Part shown: positions 7,666 to 18,480 of the stretch, piece by piece | Numbering within the stretch: position 1 is the stretch's first letter | Layout: each line of letters starts with the position of its first letter | DNA from: Pseudoalteromonas sp. NBT06-2 | GTDB lineage: Bacteria; Pseudomonadota; Gammaproteobacteria; Enterobacterales; Alteromonadaceae | Direction of reading: 5' to 3' | DNA length: 55,250 nt | NCBI RefSeq assembly: GCF_002276045.1 | Contig: NZ_NQMR01000048.1 | Span: forward strand, 1-55,250 | The notes under the pieces: generated by a model | Database searches by the model: none | Seen by the model: only the letters and a program-made list of their open reading frames with translations | Told to the model about the DNA's origin: nothing | Program-made: the position numbers and the translations under genes

Positions 7666-7863
7666 TGGACAATGTCTACACCCATTCCCACAGCACTTTC
7701 CTCGTTTTAAATGGTACCAAGTACTAAAAATATATAGGTCATTTTCTATTGTGTAATCAATATATTCTACAAATTCTGTTTTTCCTCTATATGGTTTAGC
7801 TATTTCAATTAATTGCTCTAAATTTTTATTATGATAAAGAGATTGTATTTGTTTACTTATTAT
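7636..7863 (-). pseudogene. DUF5522-like cysteine-rich small protein, start missing and tail in repeat
   Basis: This frame directly after the Wzi-like gene encodes up to 75 residues with C-C-G-N-G-C-R-H-C-P-Y near its end, preceded by F-S-T-W-Y-H-L-K-R-G. That matches the small DUF5522-type proteins (probable metal-binding cysteines). There is no ATG, GTG or TTG between the upstream TGA (7864-7866) and the conserved part, so either ATA/ATT is used or the N-terminus is lost. The last residues after C-P-Y-I and the TGA stop (7636-7638) come from repeat copy 2. Most likely it is a gene trimmed at its 5' end and capped by the repeat. Function unknown. Confidence 0.5.
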
Positions 7864-7872
7864 TCAAAAGGC

Positions 7873-9818
<1,946 letters not shown>

Positions 9819-9979
9819 TTAAGTAACCTTATGCAAAAATATTTTTACTCAAATCCTTTAAGTTTGAGTACATTGGTAATTGTTTGCTAGTTTATCAGTA
9901 ATTATCATGAATATCAGCCTTTAAAGATTACCCTGTTTTGTTATATACTTTTATTATAAATGGATGTCTGGAAAGCTAA

Positions 9980-10642
9980 ATGAGTACTAAAAATAAAATA
10001 ATACAAACGAGCATTGCTTTGTTTAATGAACACGGTGAACGTGCAATTAGTACAAATCATATCGCTGCAGAATTGGGCATAAGTCCTGGTAATTTGTATT
10101 ATCATTTTAAAAATAAAGAAGATATATTACGACATATCTTTGCCCTCTATCGACAACATTTAGAAACAAATTTTCCAACTTTAAATGCAGACGAAGATAT
10201 TGTATCTCAACTGGTTAATTATTTAGATTCAATTTTTGAACTGATGTGGCAATATCATTTCTTTTATGACAATCTCGCTGATATTCTATCCCGTGACGAA
10301 GTGCTAAAAGTAGATTATTTAGCATTACAAGATAAATTACTGTTTCAGGCTCAGAGTGTTATTACTGGGTTAAAGCATTCTAATATCATAGATATAGATG
10401 ACGAAGATATTATTGATTTAGCGCATATAGTTAAAATAACAGTCAGTTTTTGGACGCCTTATGTAGAAACACAAAGACCTGAAGGTAAACTGGTTTTATC
10501 TGATATTTATACCGGTGTTTTAAAAGTTTTGTTTTTATTCAAGCCATATAGTACCGTTGACGGTCGCGCCAAAATAGAAGCATTACAAGCTAAATATCGG
10601 GCTTTGATAGTTAGCTCTGAGATAAAATTGAAACTCCCGTAG
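9980..10642 (+). CDS. TetR/AcrR-family transcriptional regulator
   Basis: 220 residues. The N-terminal helix-turn-helix (about residues 10-55) has the TetR pattern I-S-T-N-H-I-A-A-E-L-G-I-S-P-G-N-L-Y-Y-H-F-K-N-K. The C-terminal ligand domain (about 70-210) contains several Trp/Tyr residues (W-Q-Y-H-F-F-Y) and is not recognisable by ligand. The target is unknown; divergent coaD is an unlikely sole target. The last codons (K-L-P-stop) lie in repeat copy 3, which supplies the TAG at 10640-10642, so the natural C-terminus may have been replaced. Confidence 0.85.
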   Translation: MSTKNKIIQTSIALFNEHGERAISTNHIAAELGISPGNLYYHFKNKEDILRHIFALYRQHLETNFPTLNADEDIVSQLVNYLDSIFELMWQYHFFYDNLADILSRDEVLKVDYLALQDKLLFQAQSVITGLKHSNIIDIDDEDIIDLAHIVKITVSFWTPYVETQRPEGKLVLSDIYTGVLKVLFLFKPYSTVDGRAKIEALQAKYRALIVSSEIKLKLP

Positions 10643-10765
10643 GGCAAGACGATATGCGGCCAACTGCGTTATTATTGAGAATGACTTAACGACACATCTT
10701 CTGCCTAGCATTTGTTACGCTTATTGACTTGCAGAAATCGTACATTTCTATGTAGCATGGGTATA
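10633..10765. repeat. MITE-like palindromic repeat, copy 3 (left part missing)
   Basis: Homologous to the right half of copy 2: CTCCCGTAGGG then GGCCAACTGCGTTATT (copy 2: TTCCCTACGGG, GGTCAACTACCGCGTTATT), ending in ACATTTCTATGTAGC and CATGGGTATA (10756-10765). The left terminal repeat is absent; the sequence to the left is the TetR gene. It fills the whole space between the convergent TetR and DUF1415 genes, ending 2 bp from the DUF1415 stop. Confidence 0.7.
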
Positions 10766-10767
10766 AA

Positions 10768-11316
10768 CTAGCTTTTATGGCAGTTTTCTAATAATTTCTG
10801 CCAAAAATCAATTCCTTTACGACGTGTTAACTGAATATTATTTTCAGGTATTGAATCCGGATCATCATAGCTTTTTAATGCTTCAGCCATGCTTGCTTCT
10901 CTAATGATGTGTAGAGTGGGAAATGGCGCTCTATTGGTGTAATTGGCTGCATCACTTTCCTCTGAATCAGCAAAAACATAATCAGGGTGGAAAGTGGCAA
11001 TTTGATATTGTCCTTCAAAACCTTGTGCTATTAATAGGGCATTGGCTAAATCAACCAAATCTAAAAAATCATTAAAATCGGAAAAACCTTGGTCTAAAAT
11101 TAATAAGGTGGTCTCAATATCTTGATTTTCATTTAGAAAAATACATTGATCTATCATTTCTAGTACAGCATTTTCAATATTTAATGTATTGCTAACATGA
11201 TAATGAATACTATTATTTTCGACTTCTTTGCGTGCAAATGGACAGAAGTTGTATTTTACAATGATATTGGCTACCCAAGATTTCATTTGTGTAATTGGAC
11301 AATTAATGTGTGACAT
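10768..11316 (-). CDS. DUF1415 family protein
   Basis: 182 residues, full length for DUF1415. It starts with a conserved region W-V-A-N-I-I-V-K-Y-N-F-C-P-F-A-R (residues 14-29), then an acidic middle and a conserved F-H-P-D-Y-V-F-A segment near residue 105. It is a soluble cytoplasmic protein of unknown biochemical role; the conserved Cys/Phe/Arg and His-Pro segments suggest an enzymatic or binding pocket. It lies 15 bp downstream of waaA on the same strand and is probably co-transcribed with it. That does not by itself show a role in LPS. Confidence 0.85.
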   Translation of the reverse strand: MSHINCPITQMKSWVANIIVKYNFCPFARKEVENNSIHYHVSNTLNIENAVLEMIDQCIFLNENQDIETTLLILDQGFSDFNDFLDLVDLANALLIAQGFEGQYQIATFHPDYVFADSEESDAANYTNRAPFPTLHIIREASMAEALKSYDDPDSIPENNIQLTRRKGIDFWQKLLENCHKS

Positions 11317-11331
11317 AGATATTCTCAGAAA

Positions 11332-12597
11332 TTATTTTAAATGGCGTGCGATTACTTCAATCGTTTTTTTGATCGCGCCTTGGTTTTTTTGAACAAATAA
11401 TGCACCTTTTCGACCTAAATTTTCACCATAGGATTCATCACTAAATATTTGCTGTAAAAGTGTGATGATTTGCTCACTAGAATCGACTTTTAAGCATCCT
11501 TGCGCTTTCAGCAACTCGGGGTAAACATGTAAAAAATTTAAAATATGTGGCCCGGTAATTACCGGAATGCCATAAGCTGATGCTTCTAAAGGATTATGTC
11601 CGCCTCGTTCTATTAAACTCCCTCCGATAAAAGCACATTGCGCTGCCCCATATAAAATACCCAACTCACCCATAGTATCACTAAGTAATACTTGAGAAGT
11701 ACATGAGTCTGATAAAGATGATTTTCGCTGAAAAGATAAGTTAGCACTAGAGATTAAATCTGCAACTTTATCAAACTGTTCTGGATGCCTTGGCACTAAT
11801 ATTAATAGTGCATTTGGATAGGATTTTAATAGTGCCTGATGTGTTTTTAATAATAATTCATTTTCACCGGGGTGAGTAGAACCTGCAATCCAAATTGGAT
11901 GTTTTTGAATTAGTTGCTGTTTAATTCTTGAGACTTTTTCTGAGATGTTTTGGCTTATTTTTATATCAAATTTGATAGAACCAGTAGTGACAACTTTATG
12001 TTTATCTAATCCAAGCTCAATAAAACGTGCCGCATCATTTTGATCATGAGCAGCTAATTGCGTTATACCTTGCATCATTGATTGACTCAATGGTGCTATT
12101 TTTTTATAACCAGCCAAAGATTTTTCTGATAAGCGAGCATTTAATAGGATCACTGGAATGTTTTGTTTTTTACTCTGTGCAATTAAGTTAGGCCAAAGCT
12201 CCGTTTCTAAAATACATATCATTTTAGGCTTAAGGTTTTTTATAAATCGACGAGTGGCACATGGAAAGTCTAGTGGTAAATATACATGTTCAACTGTACC
12301 TGAGAAGCTACGTTTAATTTGTTCAGTTCCCGTAGGGCTATTACAGGTAATTATAATTGGACTATTTGGATATGTTAATTGCACCTTTTTAATTAAAGGT
12401 GTAGCAGCAACAACTTCCCCAACAGAAGCACAGTGAAAAATAATCGCATTTTTTTTAATGTTGTTCGATGCAATAAAGCCAAACCTTTCATGCCAACGTT
12501 TACGATATTCTGGTGCTTTGTTACCTCGTAACCATAAGTGAAGTAAAATGAGTGGACTTAATAAATATAAGATAACAGAGTAAAAAAAACGTGCCAT
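11332..12597 (-). CDS. waaA: 3-deoxy-D-manno-octulosonic acid (Kdo) transferase
   Basis: Adds Kdo from CMP-Kdo to lipid IVA at the inner-membrane face, starting the LPS inner core. The 421-residue length is usual. An N-terminal membrane anchor (about residues 5-23) is followed by the GT30 N-domain with E-R-F-G and the C-S-V-G-E region (residues 57-61). The C-domain has the CMP-Kdo signature A-G-S-T-H-P-G-E-N-E and G-G-S-L with G-G-H-N-P-L-E-A. Whether it adds one or two Kdo cannot be read directly, but a Kdo kinase gene at 17623-18345 fits a single phosphorylated Kdo as in Vibrio or Haemophilus. It is divergent from the second Wzi-like gene across 169 bp. Confidence 0.94.
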   Translation of the reverse strand: MARFFYSVILYLLSPLILLHLWLRGNKAPEYRKRWHERFGFIASNNIKKNAIIFHCASVGEVVAATPLIKKVQLTYPNSPIIITCNSPTGTEQIKRSFSGTVEHVYLPLDFPCATRRFIKNLKPKMICILETELWPNLIAQSKKQNIPVILLNARLSEKSLAGYKKIAPLSQSMMQGITQLAAHDQNDAARFIELGLDKHKVVTTGSIKFDIKISQNISEKVSRIKQQLIQKHPIWIAGSTHPGENELLLKTHQALLKSYPNALLILVPRHPEQFDKVADLISSANLSFQRKSSLSDSCTSQVLLSDTMGELGILYGAAQCAFIGGSLIERGGHNPLEASAYGIPVITGPHILNFLHVYPELLKAQGCLKVDSSEQIITLLQQIFSDESYGENLGRKGALFVQKNQGAIKKTIEVIARHLK

Positions 12598-12766
12598 AGA
12601 TAGAGTCTTAAATTAAAGGTTTTAGGTGAAAGGTTATTTTAGCGCGAACTTGCATATAGCAAAACCACTTTTACTTACATTTTTACACAGCTAGTTGCTA
12701 TTAAGGTTTTTTAACTTCTGTTAGTATTTACTCGTCAATTTTATTCACTAAAAATTAATCGATATT

Positions 12767-14188
12767 ATGAAACTAAAAACCTTATCTTCTTTAATTTTTG
12801 CTTTATGTGCTTTCAGTACACAAGCAAAACCCACGGCATATTTACCTATTGCTATGGATGCCCAATTAGAACAGCAAATTGATCGTATGTTTGCTTTAAC
12901 CACAGGCTCGCCTATGAGTAAACCTTATGCGTTACGTGAAATAGATAATGCGTTAAGACAAGTAAAAAGAATTGATAACAGGTTATATGATTCAGTACGC
13001 ATAAAATTAAAACGATACCGTGGCAGTGATGATATAAGTCGTACAGGTGTGAAATTTACTTTAAGTAATGACAAAGAAATGTCTATTGCAAATCAAAGAG
13101 GTGTAACTTCTGATGAATGGGGCCAAGGGTTTTTTGAAGGCATATGGCGACCAAATGATTCAACTTTATTGCAAGTAGGTTTAGATTATCGAATCGATAG
13201 TGGGGAAATAGTAAACTACAATACTTTTTTCAGTATAGCTGGCGATAATTTGCAGTTAGATATGGGTTATAAAGAGCATTGGTTTTCCCCTTTTAAAATG
13301 TCATCACAGTTAATTTCAACCAATGCTGAGTCTTCGCCTTCAATTTCTTTAAGTTTTGCAGAGCCGTTAAAAAATTGGTGGAACTTTGATTTTGAATTGT
13401 ATTATTCGCAATTAGAAAAAGTTGAAGAAGGCATACTTTATCAAGATGAATGGCATGATGGTCGCCCTAAACTTGCTGGTACGCATATTAGTATAGAGCC
13501 TATGGATGGTTGGAAGTTAGGCTTTAACCGTTTGATGCATTTTGGTGGGGGACCGAGAGAAGTCGGCTTTAGTGATATAATGAAAGCATATTTTGATCCT
13601 GCTAGTAATGATAATACTAGTAATCAGTTAGGTAAAGATGATGAACTCGGTGATCAGCTAGCTTCTGTTACAAGCTTATTTAATTTCAACTTGGGCATGC
13701 CGACCGAGCTTTATTTTGAGTTTGGTGGAGAAGATACTCAAGGCGGTAGTAACTATAGTTTTGGTAATCAGGTTTACTCTATTGGAATTTACTTACCTAA
13801 ATTGACTCATAATATTGCATTACGTTATGAATTTAATGATTGGAAAACTGCTTGGTATATCAACCATCTTTATAAATTTGGTAACAATAATAATGGCAAT
13901 GTATATGGTCACTTTGCCGCAGATCAAAGAGATGACGGTGATGGTGTTCCTGCACAAGTACATGCTATTAGCATAGATTATTTTGCAGATACACAATCCT
14001 TATGGCAAACAAAGTTTGTAATAATTGATAATGAAAGTGAAGATGCAGATAAATATGTTAAAGGTATGGAAATTCAAATTTTAAATAGTCGTAATTGGCA
14101 AGGTAAAAGAGTGGAAACTCAGCTAACTTATGGTAAAGATGTTTATGATGAAAAATATAGTTACTTATCAGTTTCTTATTTTTGGTAG
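12767..14188 (+). CDS. Capsule assembly Wzi-like outer-membrane protein, paralogue 2
   Basis: 473 residues with a signal peptide (cleavage after T-Q-A near residue 20), a helical N-terminal segment D-A-Q-L-E-Q-Q-I-D-R-M-F, then a beta-rich barrel with W-F-S-P-F-K near residue 176 and a final Y-L-S-V-S-Y-F-W. That ending is an aromatic outer-membrane C-terminal signature. It belongs to the same Wzi-like family as 7873-9333 but the sequences are very divergent. It is probably an outer-membrane lectin-like barrel for surface polysaccharide. The gene stands alone between divergent waaA and a convergent glycosyltransferase gene (9-bp gap). Confidence 0.75.
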   Translation: MKLKTLSSLIFALCAFSTQAKPTAYLPIAMDAQLEQQIDRMFALTTGSPMSKPYALREIDNALRQVKRIDNRLYDSVRIKLKRYRGSDDISRTGVKFTLSNDKEMSIANQRGVTSDEWGQGFFEGIWRPNDSTLLQVGLDYRIDSGEIVNYNTFFSIAGDNLQLDMGYKEHWFSPFKMSSQLISTNAESSPSISLSFAEPLKNWWNFDFELYYSQLEKVEEGILYQDEWHDGRPKLAGTHISIEPMDGWKLGFNRLMHFGGGPREVGFSDIMKAYFDPASNDNTSNQLGKDDELGDQLASVTSLFNFNLGMPTELYFEFGGEDTQGGSNYSFGNQVYSIGIYLPKLTHNIALRYEFNDWKTAWYINHLYKFGNNNNGNVYGHFAADQRDDGDGVPAQVHAISIDYFADTQSLWQTKFVIIDNESEDADKYVKGMEIQILNSRNWQGKRVETQLTYGKDVYDEKYSYLSVSYFW

Positions 14189-14197
14189 TGATTTATA

Positions 14198-15325
14198 TTA
14201 AATGCTTGGCTCATTAAAAACTTCTTTCTGAGTCAGCTCTTCAAAAGCATCAGTTATTTGATTTGGACTAATCATATCAACTCGGCCTTTACCAAATAAA
14301 ACGGTACTTTTACCTAAAGGGCGCCAATGACGAGCTGACTCTCGGATCAATGCAATCTGGGGAGTGCCAACACTCGATGCTAAATGCATAATGGCTGTTT
14401 CAACTGAAATAACATAATCACAGCATTTGATCATTGCTGGTAATTCAAAAAAATGAGCCATGGCACTAAATGTTTTAATTGGTAGTTTATTGAGTTGTTC
14501 ATCATCATTTATTTGTTTTTCAATATTTTCAAGTAGAGAAGGAGGACTATTGATTATAAAGCTTAGCTTATTATTTATTGAAGATAGTTTTATTAGTAAC
14601 TCTTTTACTTGAATCCATTGATAATCACGTTTAATTGTTGTTGATAAATGATTTATAAAAATGGTTTTAGTATCTACTAAATCATATTTATTCTTAAGTT
14701 CACTTAGAATGTATTGTGCTGAAAGCAGATATTTTTTCTCTGGCAATATCTTTAAAGCCCTTTTATTTTCAGCAACCTCTAAACCAATAAGCTTTTTAAA
14801 GCGAGCTTGGTATAAATTAGTGATGTGATTATGATTTTGTAGTTGTTTTGAGTTTTCAAAATAAAAGCTATCAAGCGCTCTAAAATGCCACCAACTTTTT
14901 AATGGGCTTTTTAATGGTGCGCTTTTAATACCTGTTATTGTCGCTGTGCATGAAATTTTCCTAGCAATTTTAGCGTAACTTTCAGAGCGTGTTGTTGCTA
15001 TGAAAAAAATCAGATCATAATTCTTATTGTGTGCTTTTTTTATGAAATGATTACGCTCACTATTTGTTTTAACTATTGGGTAAACTTGATTAATGTAGCT
15101 TTCATCATTGAGCCATTGGCATAAAGTTGTATTTCTGTCTGCATGCCATGCTTTTGGTTTAGTTCTGCTATCATCAATCCAAATATCTAATTCAACATGT
15201 GGATTTTGTTCTTTAAATTCTTTTAAAAACGCTCCTTGATATACAAAGTCCCCGATAGCTAAATGTGTCATATATAAAATACGGTTAGCTTGTTTTAATT
15301 GTGCTTTGGAAATGAGTTGGGACAA
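14198..15325 (-). CDS. Glycosyltransferase family 9 (heptosyltransferase-like) protein
   Basis: 375 residues. The N-terminal start I-L-Y-M-T-H-L-A-I-G-D-F-V-Y-Q-G matches the GT9 acceptor-loop motif (usually R-x-S-A-I-G-D). The C-terminal domain has the donor-site pattern C-D-Y-V-I-S-V-E-T-A-I-M-H-L-A-S-S-V-G-T-P (residues about 305-325), where heptosyltransferases normally have D-T-G-x-x-H-x-A. It is therefore a GT9 enzyme, probably adding heptose or a related sugar to the LPS core, but it is more divergent than the one at 18481-19554. Its start faces gmhA across about 195 bp, so the two units diverge. Confidence 0.78.
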   Translation of the reverse strand: MSQLISKAQLKQANRILYMTHLAIGDFVYQGAFLKEFKEQNPHVELDIWIDDSRTKPKAWHADRNTTLCQWLNDESYINQVYPIVKTNSERNHFIKKAHNKNYDLIFFIATTRSESYAKIARKISCTATITGIKSAPLKSPLKSWWHFRALDSFYFENSKQLQNHNHITNLYQARFKKLIGLEVAENKRALKILPEKKYLLSAQYILSELKNKYDLVDTKTIFINHLSTTIKRDYQWIQVKELLIKLSSINNKLSFIINSPPSLLENIEKQINDDEQLNKLPIKTFSAMAHFFELPAMIKCCDYVISVETAIMHLASSVGTPQIALIRESARHWRPLGKSTVLFGKGRVDMISPNQITDAFEELTQKEVFNEPSI

Positions 15326-15520
15326 GTGAATTGTACCTTTGTAATTCAGAGTTTAATTTAAAGTGTAAAGATATCATTGATGGGAAAAAAAATCCTATTT
15401 TGAGTTCGTTTTTATGTTGTTTTCAATTAATTATTATTAGTTACTCGAAATACAATTCAAAATTATGGATAATAAACATCAAATATCATGGTTTCATATG
15501 AAAAAATAAAGGATACTCCT

Positions 15521-16123
15521 ATGAGCTCTCAAAATTGTGTTTCGAATAGCTATTTAAAAAGCCTAGAGCGACATCGTAAAGCATTCAACACTATGGAAGC
15601 TTATCAAGAGCAAGCTTTACAATTGTTGGCACAATGTAAAAAAACCTTAATTAATGGTGGTAAGGTTATTTGGTTTGGTAATGGTGGTAGTGCAGCAGAT
15701 TCACAACATTTAGCGGCAGAGTTTATGGTGCGCTATAAAAAAGAACGAGCGCCACTGGCTTCTATCGCTTTAACAACAGACACGTCTATTTTAACGGCGC
15801 ATTCTAACGATTATCACTTTGACTCTGTATTTGAACGACAAATTTTAGGCTTATGTCAAAGTGATGATTTGGTTATAGGGCTTACGACTTCAGGCACAAG
15901 TAATAATATAAATTTAGCACTTGCAGCTGCTAATGAAATTGGTGCATTTACAGTTGCGTTAACGGGTCGTGATGGTGGAAAAGTTAAAGATATCGCAAAA
16001 CTGCCTATTATTATAAAAAATGATGAAACAGCACGCATTCAAGAAGCACATATGTTTATCGGACACTGGTTATGTGAAGCACTTGATTTGATTTATGATG
16101 AATTAACTAAGAGTAATACTTAA
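15521..16123 (+). CDS. gmhA: Sedoheptulose 7-phosphate isomerase
   Basis: SIS-domain enzyme converting sedoheptulose 7-phosphate to D-glycero-D-manno-heptose 7-phosphate, the first step to ADP-heptose. Motifs: [13 protein letters not shown] (about residues 46-58), [10 protein letters not shown] (near 125) and the C-terminal E-A-H-M-F-I-G-H metal/active-site helix. I place the start at the ATG at 15521, which has AAGGA seven bases upstream; the frame also opens at 15488 with no such site. This gives 200 residues. It overlaps hldE by one base (TAATG), a clear translational coupling of consecutive pathway enzymes. Confidence 0.9.
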   Translation: MSSQNCVSNSYLKSLERHRKAFNTMEAYQEQALQLLAQCKKTLINGGKVIWFGNGGSAADSQHLAAEFMVRYKKERAPLASIALTTDTSILTAHSNDYHFDSVFERQILGLCQSDDLVIGLTTSGTSNNINLALAAANEIGAFTVALTGRDGGKVKDIAKLPIIIKNDETARIQEAHMFIGHWLCEALDLIYDELTKSNT

Positions 16124-17565
16124 TGGATTTATCTTTTTTAAAGAATTTATCACAGGCTAAAGTATTGGTTGTTGGCGATGTAATGGTTGATAGGTATTGG
16201 CATGGTGATACAGGACGTATCTCCCCAGAAGCGCCAGTACCAGTTGTAAAAGTCAATAAACTAGAAGATAAAGCAGGTGGGGCTGCCAACGTTGCAAAAA
16301 ATATTGCGCACTTAGATGGTCAAGTGAGTTTATTGGGTATTATTGGTGATGATGAATATGGTCGTACATTAAAAAAACTACTTACTGATGAAAAAATAGA
16401 ATCTCAATTAGTGATACAAAAAGAGCATCCTACTATTGCTAAAATGCGCATTATAAGTCGTCATCAACAAGTGGTTAGACTTGATTTAGAAGAAAATTTT
16501 ACACAAAAGCATAGTCAGTTATTACTTGATAAATTAGATAATATTATAGAAAAATATGACTTTATTGTATTTTCAGATTATAACAAAGGCTCCCTGAGCT
16601 TAATCAAAGAGATGATAGTGGTAGCTAAATCTGCTGGTAAAACAGTGTTAGTCGATCCTAAGTCTAAAGATTTAAGCCAATATGCGGGAGCTGATTATAT
16701 TACACCTAACTTAACTGAGTATGCTGCTGCTGGTGGACTAGTTGGTTCTGAAGAAATTATCGCAAACTCTGCTCGAGAAATAATGAAGTCTGCAAAAATC
16801 GGTACTATGTTGCTTACGCGATCAGAACAGGGCATGTCTTTAATTACCGAAAACAAAAAGCATGACTTTGCAGCGCAAGTCCTAGAAGTTTCTGATGTAA
16901 CAGGAGCTGGTGATACAGTAATCGCAACCTTAGCTGTTATGTTAGCAGCTGGAATGTCAGCTAAAGATGCGGTTGAAGTTGCTAACTTAGCTGCGGGTAT
17001 TGTTGTTGGTAAATTAGGTGCAGCCACAGTTTCGCCAGAAGAATTAAGCCGTAAATTAAGCCAATATTTAGTACAAACGGGTGAGCATTATCAAACACCT
17101 TTTGATGATGTATTACAGCATATTGAATTTGCACGTCAAAATGGTGAAACGATTGTATTCACTAATGGTTGTTTTGATATTTTACATGCAGGTCATGTAC
17201 GTTATTTAGCACAAGCTAAAGCAAAGGGCGATCGTTTAGTTGTTGGTTTAAATAATGATGAATCAATTTCTAGATTAAAAGGTTCAGAGCGTCCGATAAA
17301 TCCATTAGAAGAACGTGCCATGGTGATTTCAGCATTAGGTTCAGTTGATTGGGTGATCCCATTTGGTAAGCAAGAAAATAACGATACGCCAGCGAAGCTT
17401 ATTGAAGAAATTAAACCTGATATTTTGATCAAAGGGGGAGATTACACCATTGATCAAATCGCAGGGGCTGATTTTGTATTAAAAAATGGTGGTAAAGTTG
17501 AAGTGCTTGAGTTTCTAAACGGTTGTTCAACATCAAATGTAATTAAGAAAATTCAACAGTTTTAA
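16123..17565 (+). CDS. hldE: Bifunctional heptose 7-phosphate kinase / heptose 1-phosphate adenylyltransferase
   Basis: 480 residues, the full two-domain length. Residues 1-315 form a PfkB-type kinase with the A-G-G-A-A-N-V-A motif near residue 51 and the C-terminal D-V-T-G-A-G-D-T motif near 258-265. Residues 340-480 form a cytidylyltransferase-like domain with [13 protein letters not shown] (H-x-G-H). Together they phosphorylate and then adenylylate the heptose for ADP-heptose synthesis. The 1,7-bisphosphatase GmhB, which acts between the two steps, is encoded at 19554-20084. Confidence 0.96.
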   Translation: MDLSFLKNLSQAKVLVVGDVMVDRYWHGDTGRISPEAPVPVVKVNKLEDKAGGAANVAKNIAHLDGQVSLLGIIGDDEYGRTLKKLLTDEKIESQLVIQKEHPTIAKMRIISRHQQVVRLDLEENFTQKHSQLLLDKLDNIIEKYDFIVFSDYNKGSLSLIKEMIVVAKSAGKTVLVDPKSKDLSQYAGADYITPNLTEYAAAGGLVGSEEIIANSAREIMKSAKIGTMLLTRSEQGMSLITENKKHDFAAQVLEVSDVTGAGDTVIATLAVMLAAGMSAKDAVEVANLAAGIVVGKLGAATVSPEELSRKLSQYLVQTGEHYQTPFDDVLQHIEFARQNGETIVFTNGCFDILHAGHVRYLAQAKAKGDRLVVGLNNDESISRLKGSERPINPLEERAMVISALGSVDWVIPFGKQENNDTPAKLIEEIKPDILIKGGDYTIDQIAGADFVLKNGGKVEVLEFLNGCSTSNVIKKIQQF

Positions 17566-17596
17566 AGTATCGCTTGCAAAATTAATTTAACAAAAT

Positions 17597-17633
17597 ACAT
17601 GACTTATGTTTAATCATTTTAATTAAGTCATGT
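17597..17633 (+). terminator. Hairpin terminator shared by hldE and kdkA ends
   Basis: ACATGACTTA (17597-17606) pairs perfectly with TAAGTCATGT (17624-17633) across a 17-nt loop, followed by ACTTTTTA. The right arm contains the stop codon of kdkA on the other strand, so the coding end of one gene doubles as part of the other's terminator. Confidence 0.5.
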
Positions 17634-18345
17634 ACTTTTTATATGTATCATATAATGCGTTCCAATCATTTTTTTGCAAAAAAAACTGAGGATTTCTGCT
17701 ATTTTCTTTTTCAAAAGAGCGTTGTAATCGTGAAATATTACTTTGTTGCCAACTTGAGTTAGGTTTTTTTAATTCTCCGCGATCAAAATCAATTAAAAAA
17801 ACCTTACCTTGATCATCAAATAAAATATTATTGATATTAAGATCAGCATGATAAACACCAGCTTTATGGAATGTAGCGATACACTGTGAAACCTGTTTTA
17901 TTTCATTTTCGGTGAGTTTTCGCTGTTTCAAAATATCTAGCAGGCTTTGAGCCCCTTCTATTGCTGATGTGATAATATCGCCACGATAAATGAGGCCTAT
18001 TTTTGTGATATGGGCTGCAATGGGGTCAGGTACGTTGAGCCCTTTTTGTTTCAGTTGCGTTAATAACTCAAATTCTTGAAAAACTCTTGTTTTTTCTAAC
18101 CCTAAATAGAGGTACTGATCTTGTAAAAATTTACCAATTAAACCTCCGCGCCAGTAATGCCTTAACACACCTTTTATATTGTGATGACTAAAAAACCAAA
18201 CACTTGCGCGCCCTTTTTTTTGCGCATAGATTTTATTTTTCTCGTGCCAATACTCGGGCTTAAACCAGTCATGTGATAAATCGCTCGTGTTTAATTGCCA
18301 ACTGAGTAAATACTGATTGTTATTTTGTCGTATTTGGGTATTCAT
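17623..18345 (-). CDS. kdkA: 3-deoxy-D-manno-octulosonic acid kinase
   Basis: Phosphorylates the Kdo residue of the LPS inner core at O-4, as known from Haemophilus and Vibrio. The 240-residue length and the kinase-like core Y-H-A-D-L-N-I-N-N-I-L with F-L-I-D-F-D-R-G-E (residues about 165-190) are the KdkA/InaA-type signatures. The N-terminal half has a W-F-S-H-H-N-I-K-G-V-L-R-H-Y-W-R-G-G segment characteristic of KdkA. It is convergent with hldE and divergent from the glycosyltransferase gene at 18481. Its presence implies a one-Kdo inner core. Confidence 0.9.
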   Translation of the reverse strand: MNTQIRQNNNQYLLSWQLNTSDLSHDWFKPEYWHEKNKIYAQKKGRASVWFFSHHNIKGVLRHYWRGGLIGKFLQDQYLYLGLEKTRVFQEFELLTQLKQKGLNVPDPIAAHITKIGLIYRGDIITSAIEGAQSLLDILKQRKLTENEIKQVSQCIATFHKAGVYHADLNINNILFDDQGKVFLIDFDRGELKKPNSSWQQSNISRLQRSFEKENSRNPQFFLQKNDWNALYDTYKKYMT

Positions 18346-18480
18346 TTAAAAAGGCATGAAATGTAAAGTATTATTAGTTTACCGTTGTTGCAGCTAGATG
18401 GAAACTTGGTTTGTTGCTTTAAGTCATTTAAAATCTTTCTATTCGTATTTTTTGCTGTGTTTATAATTTAAAGGTGAATT

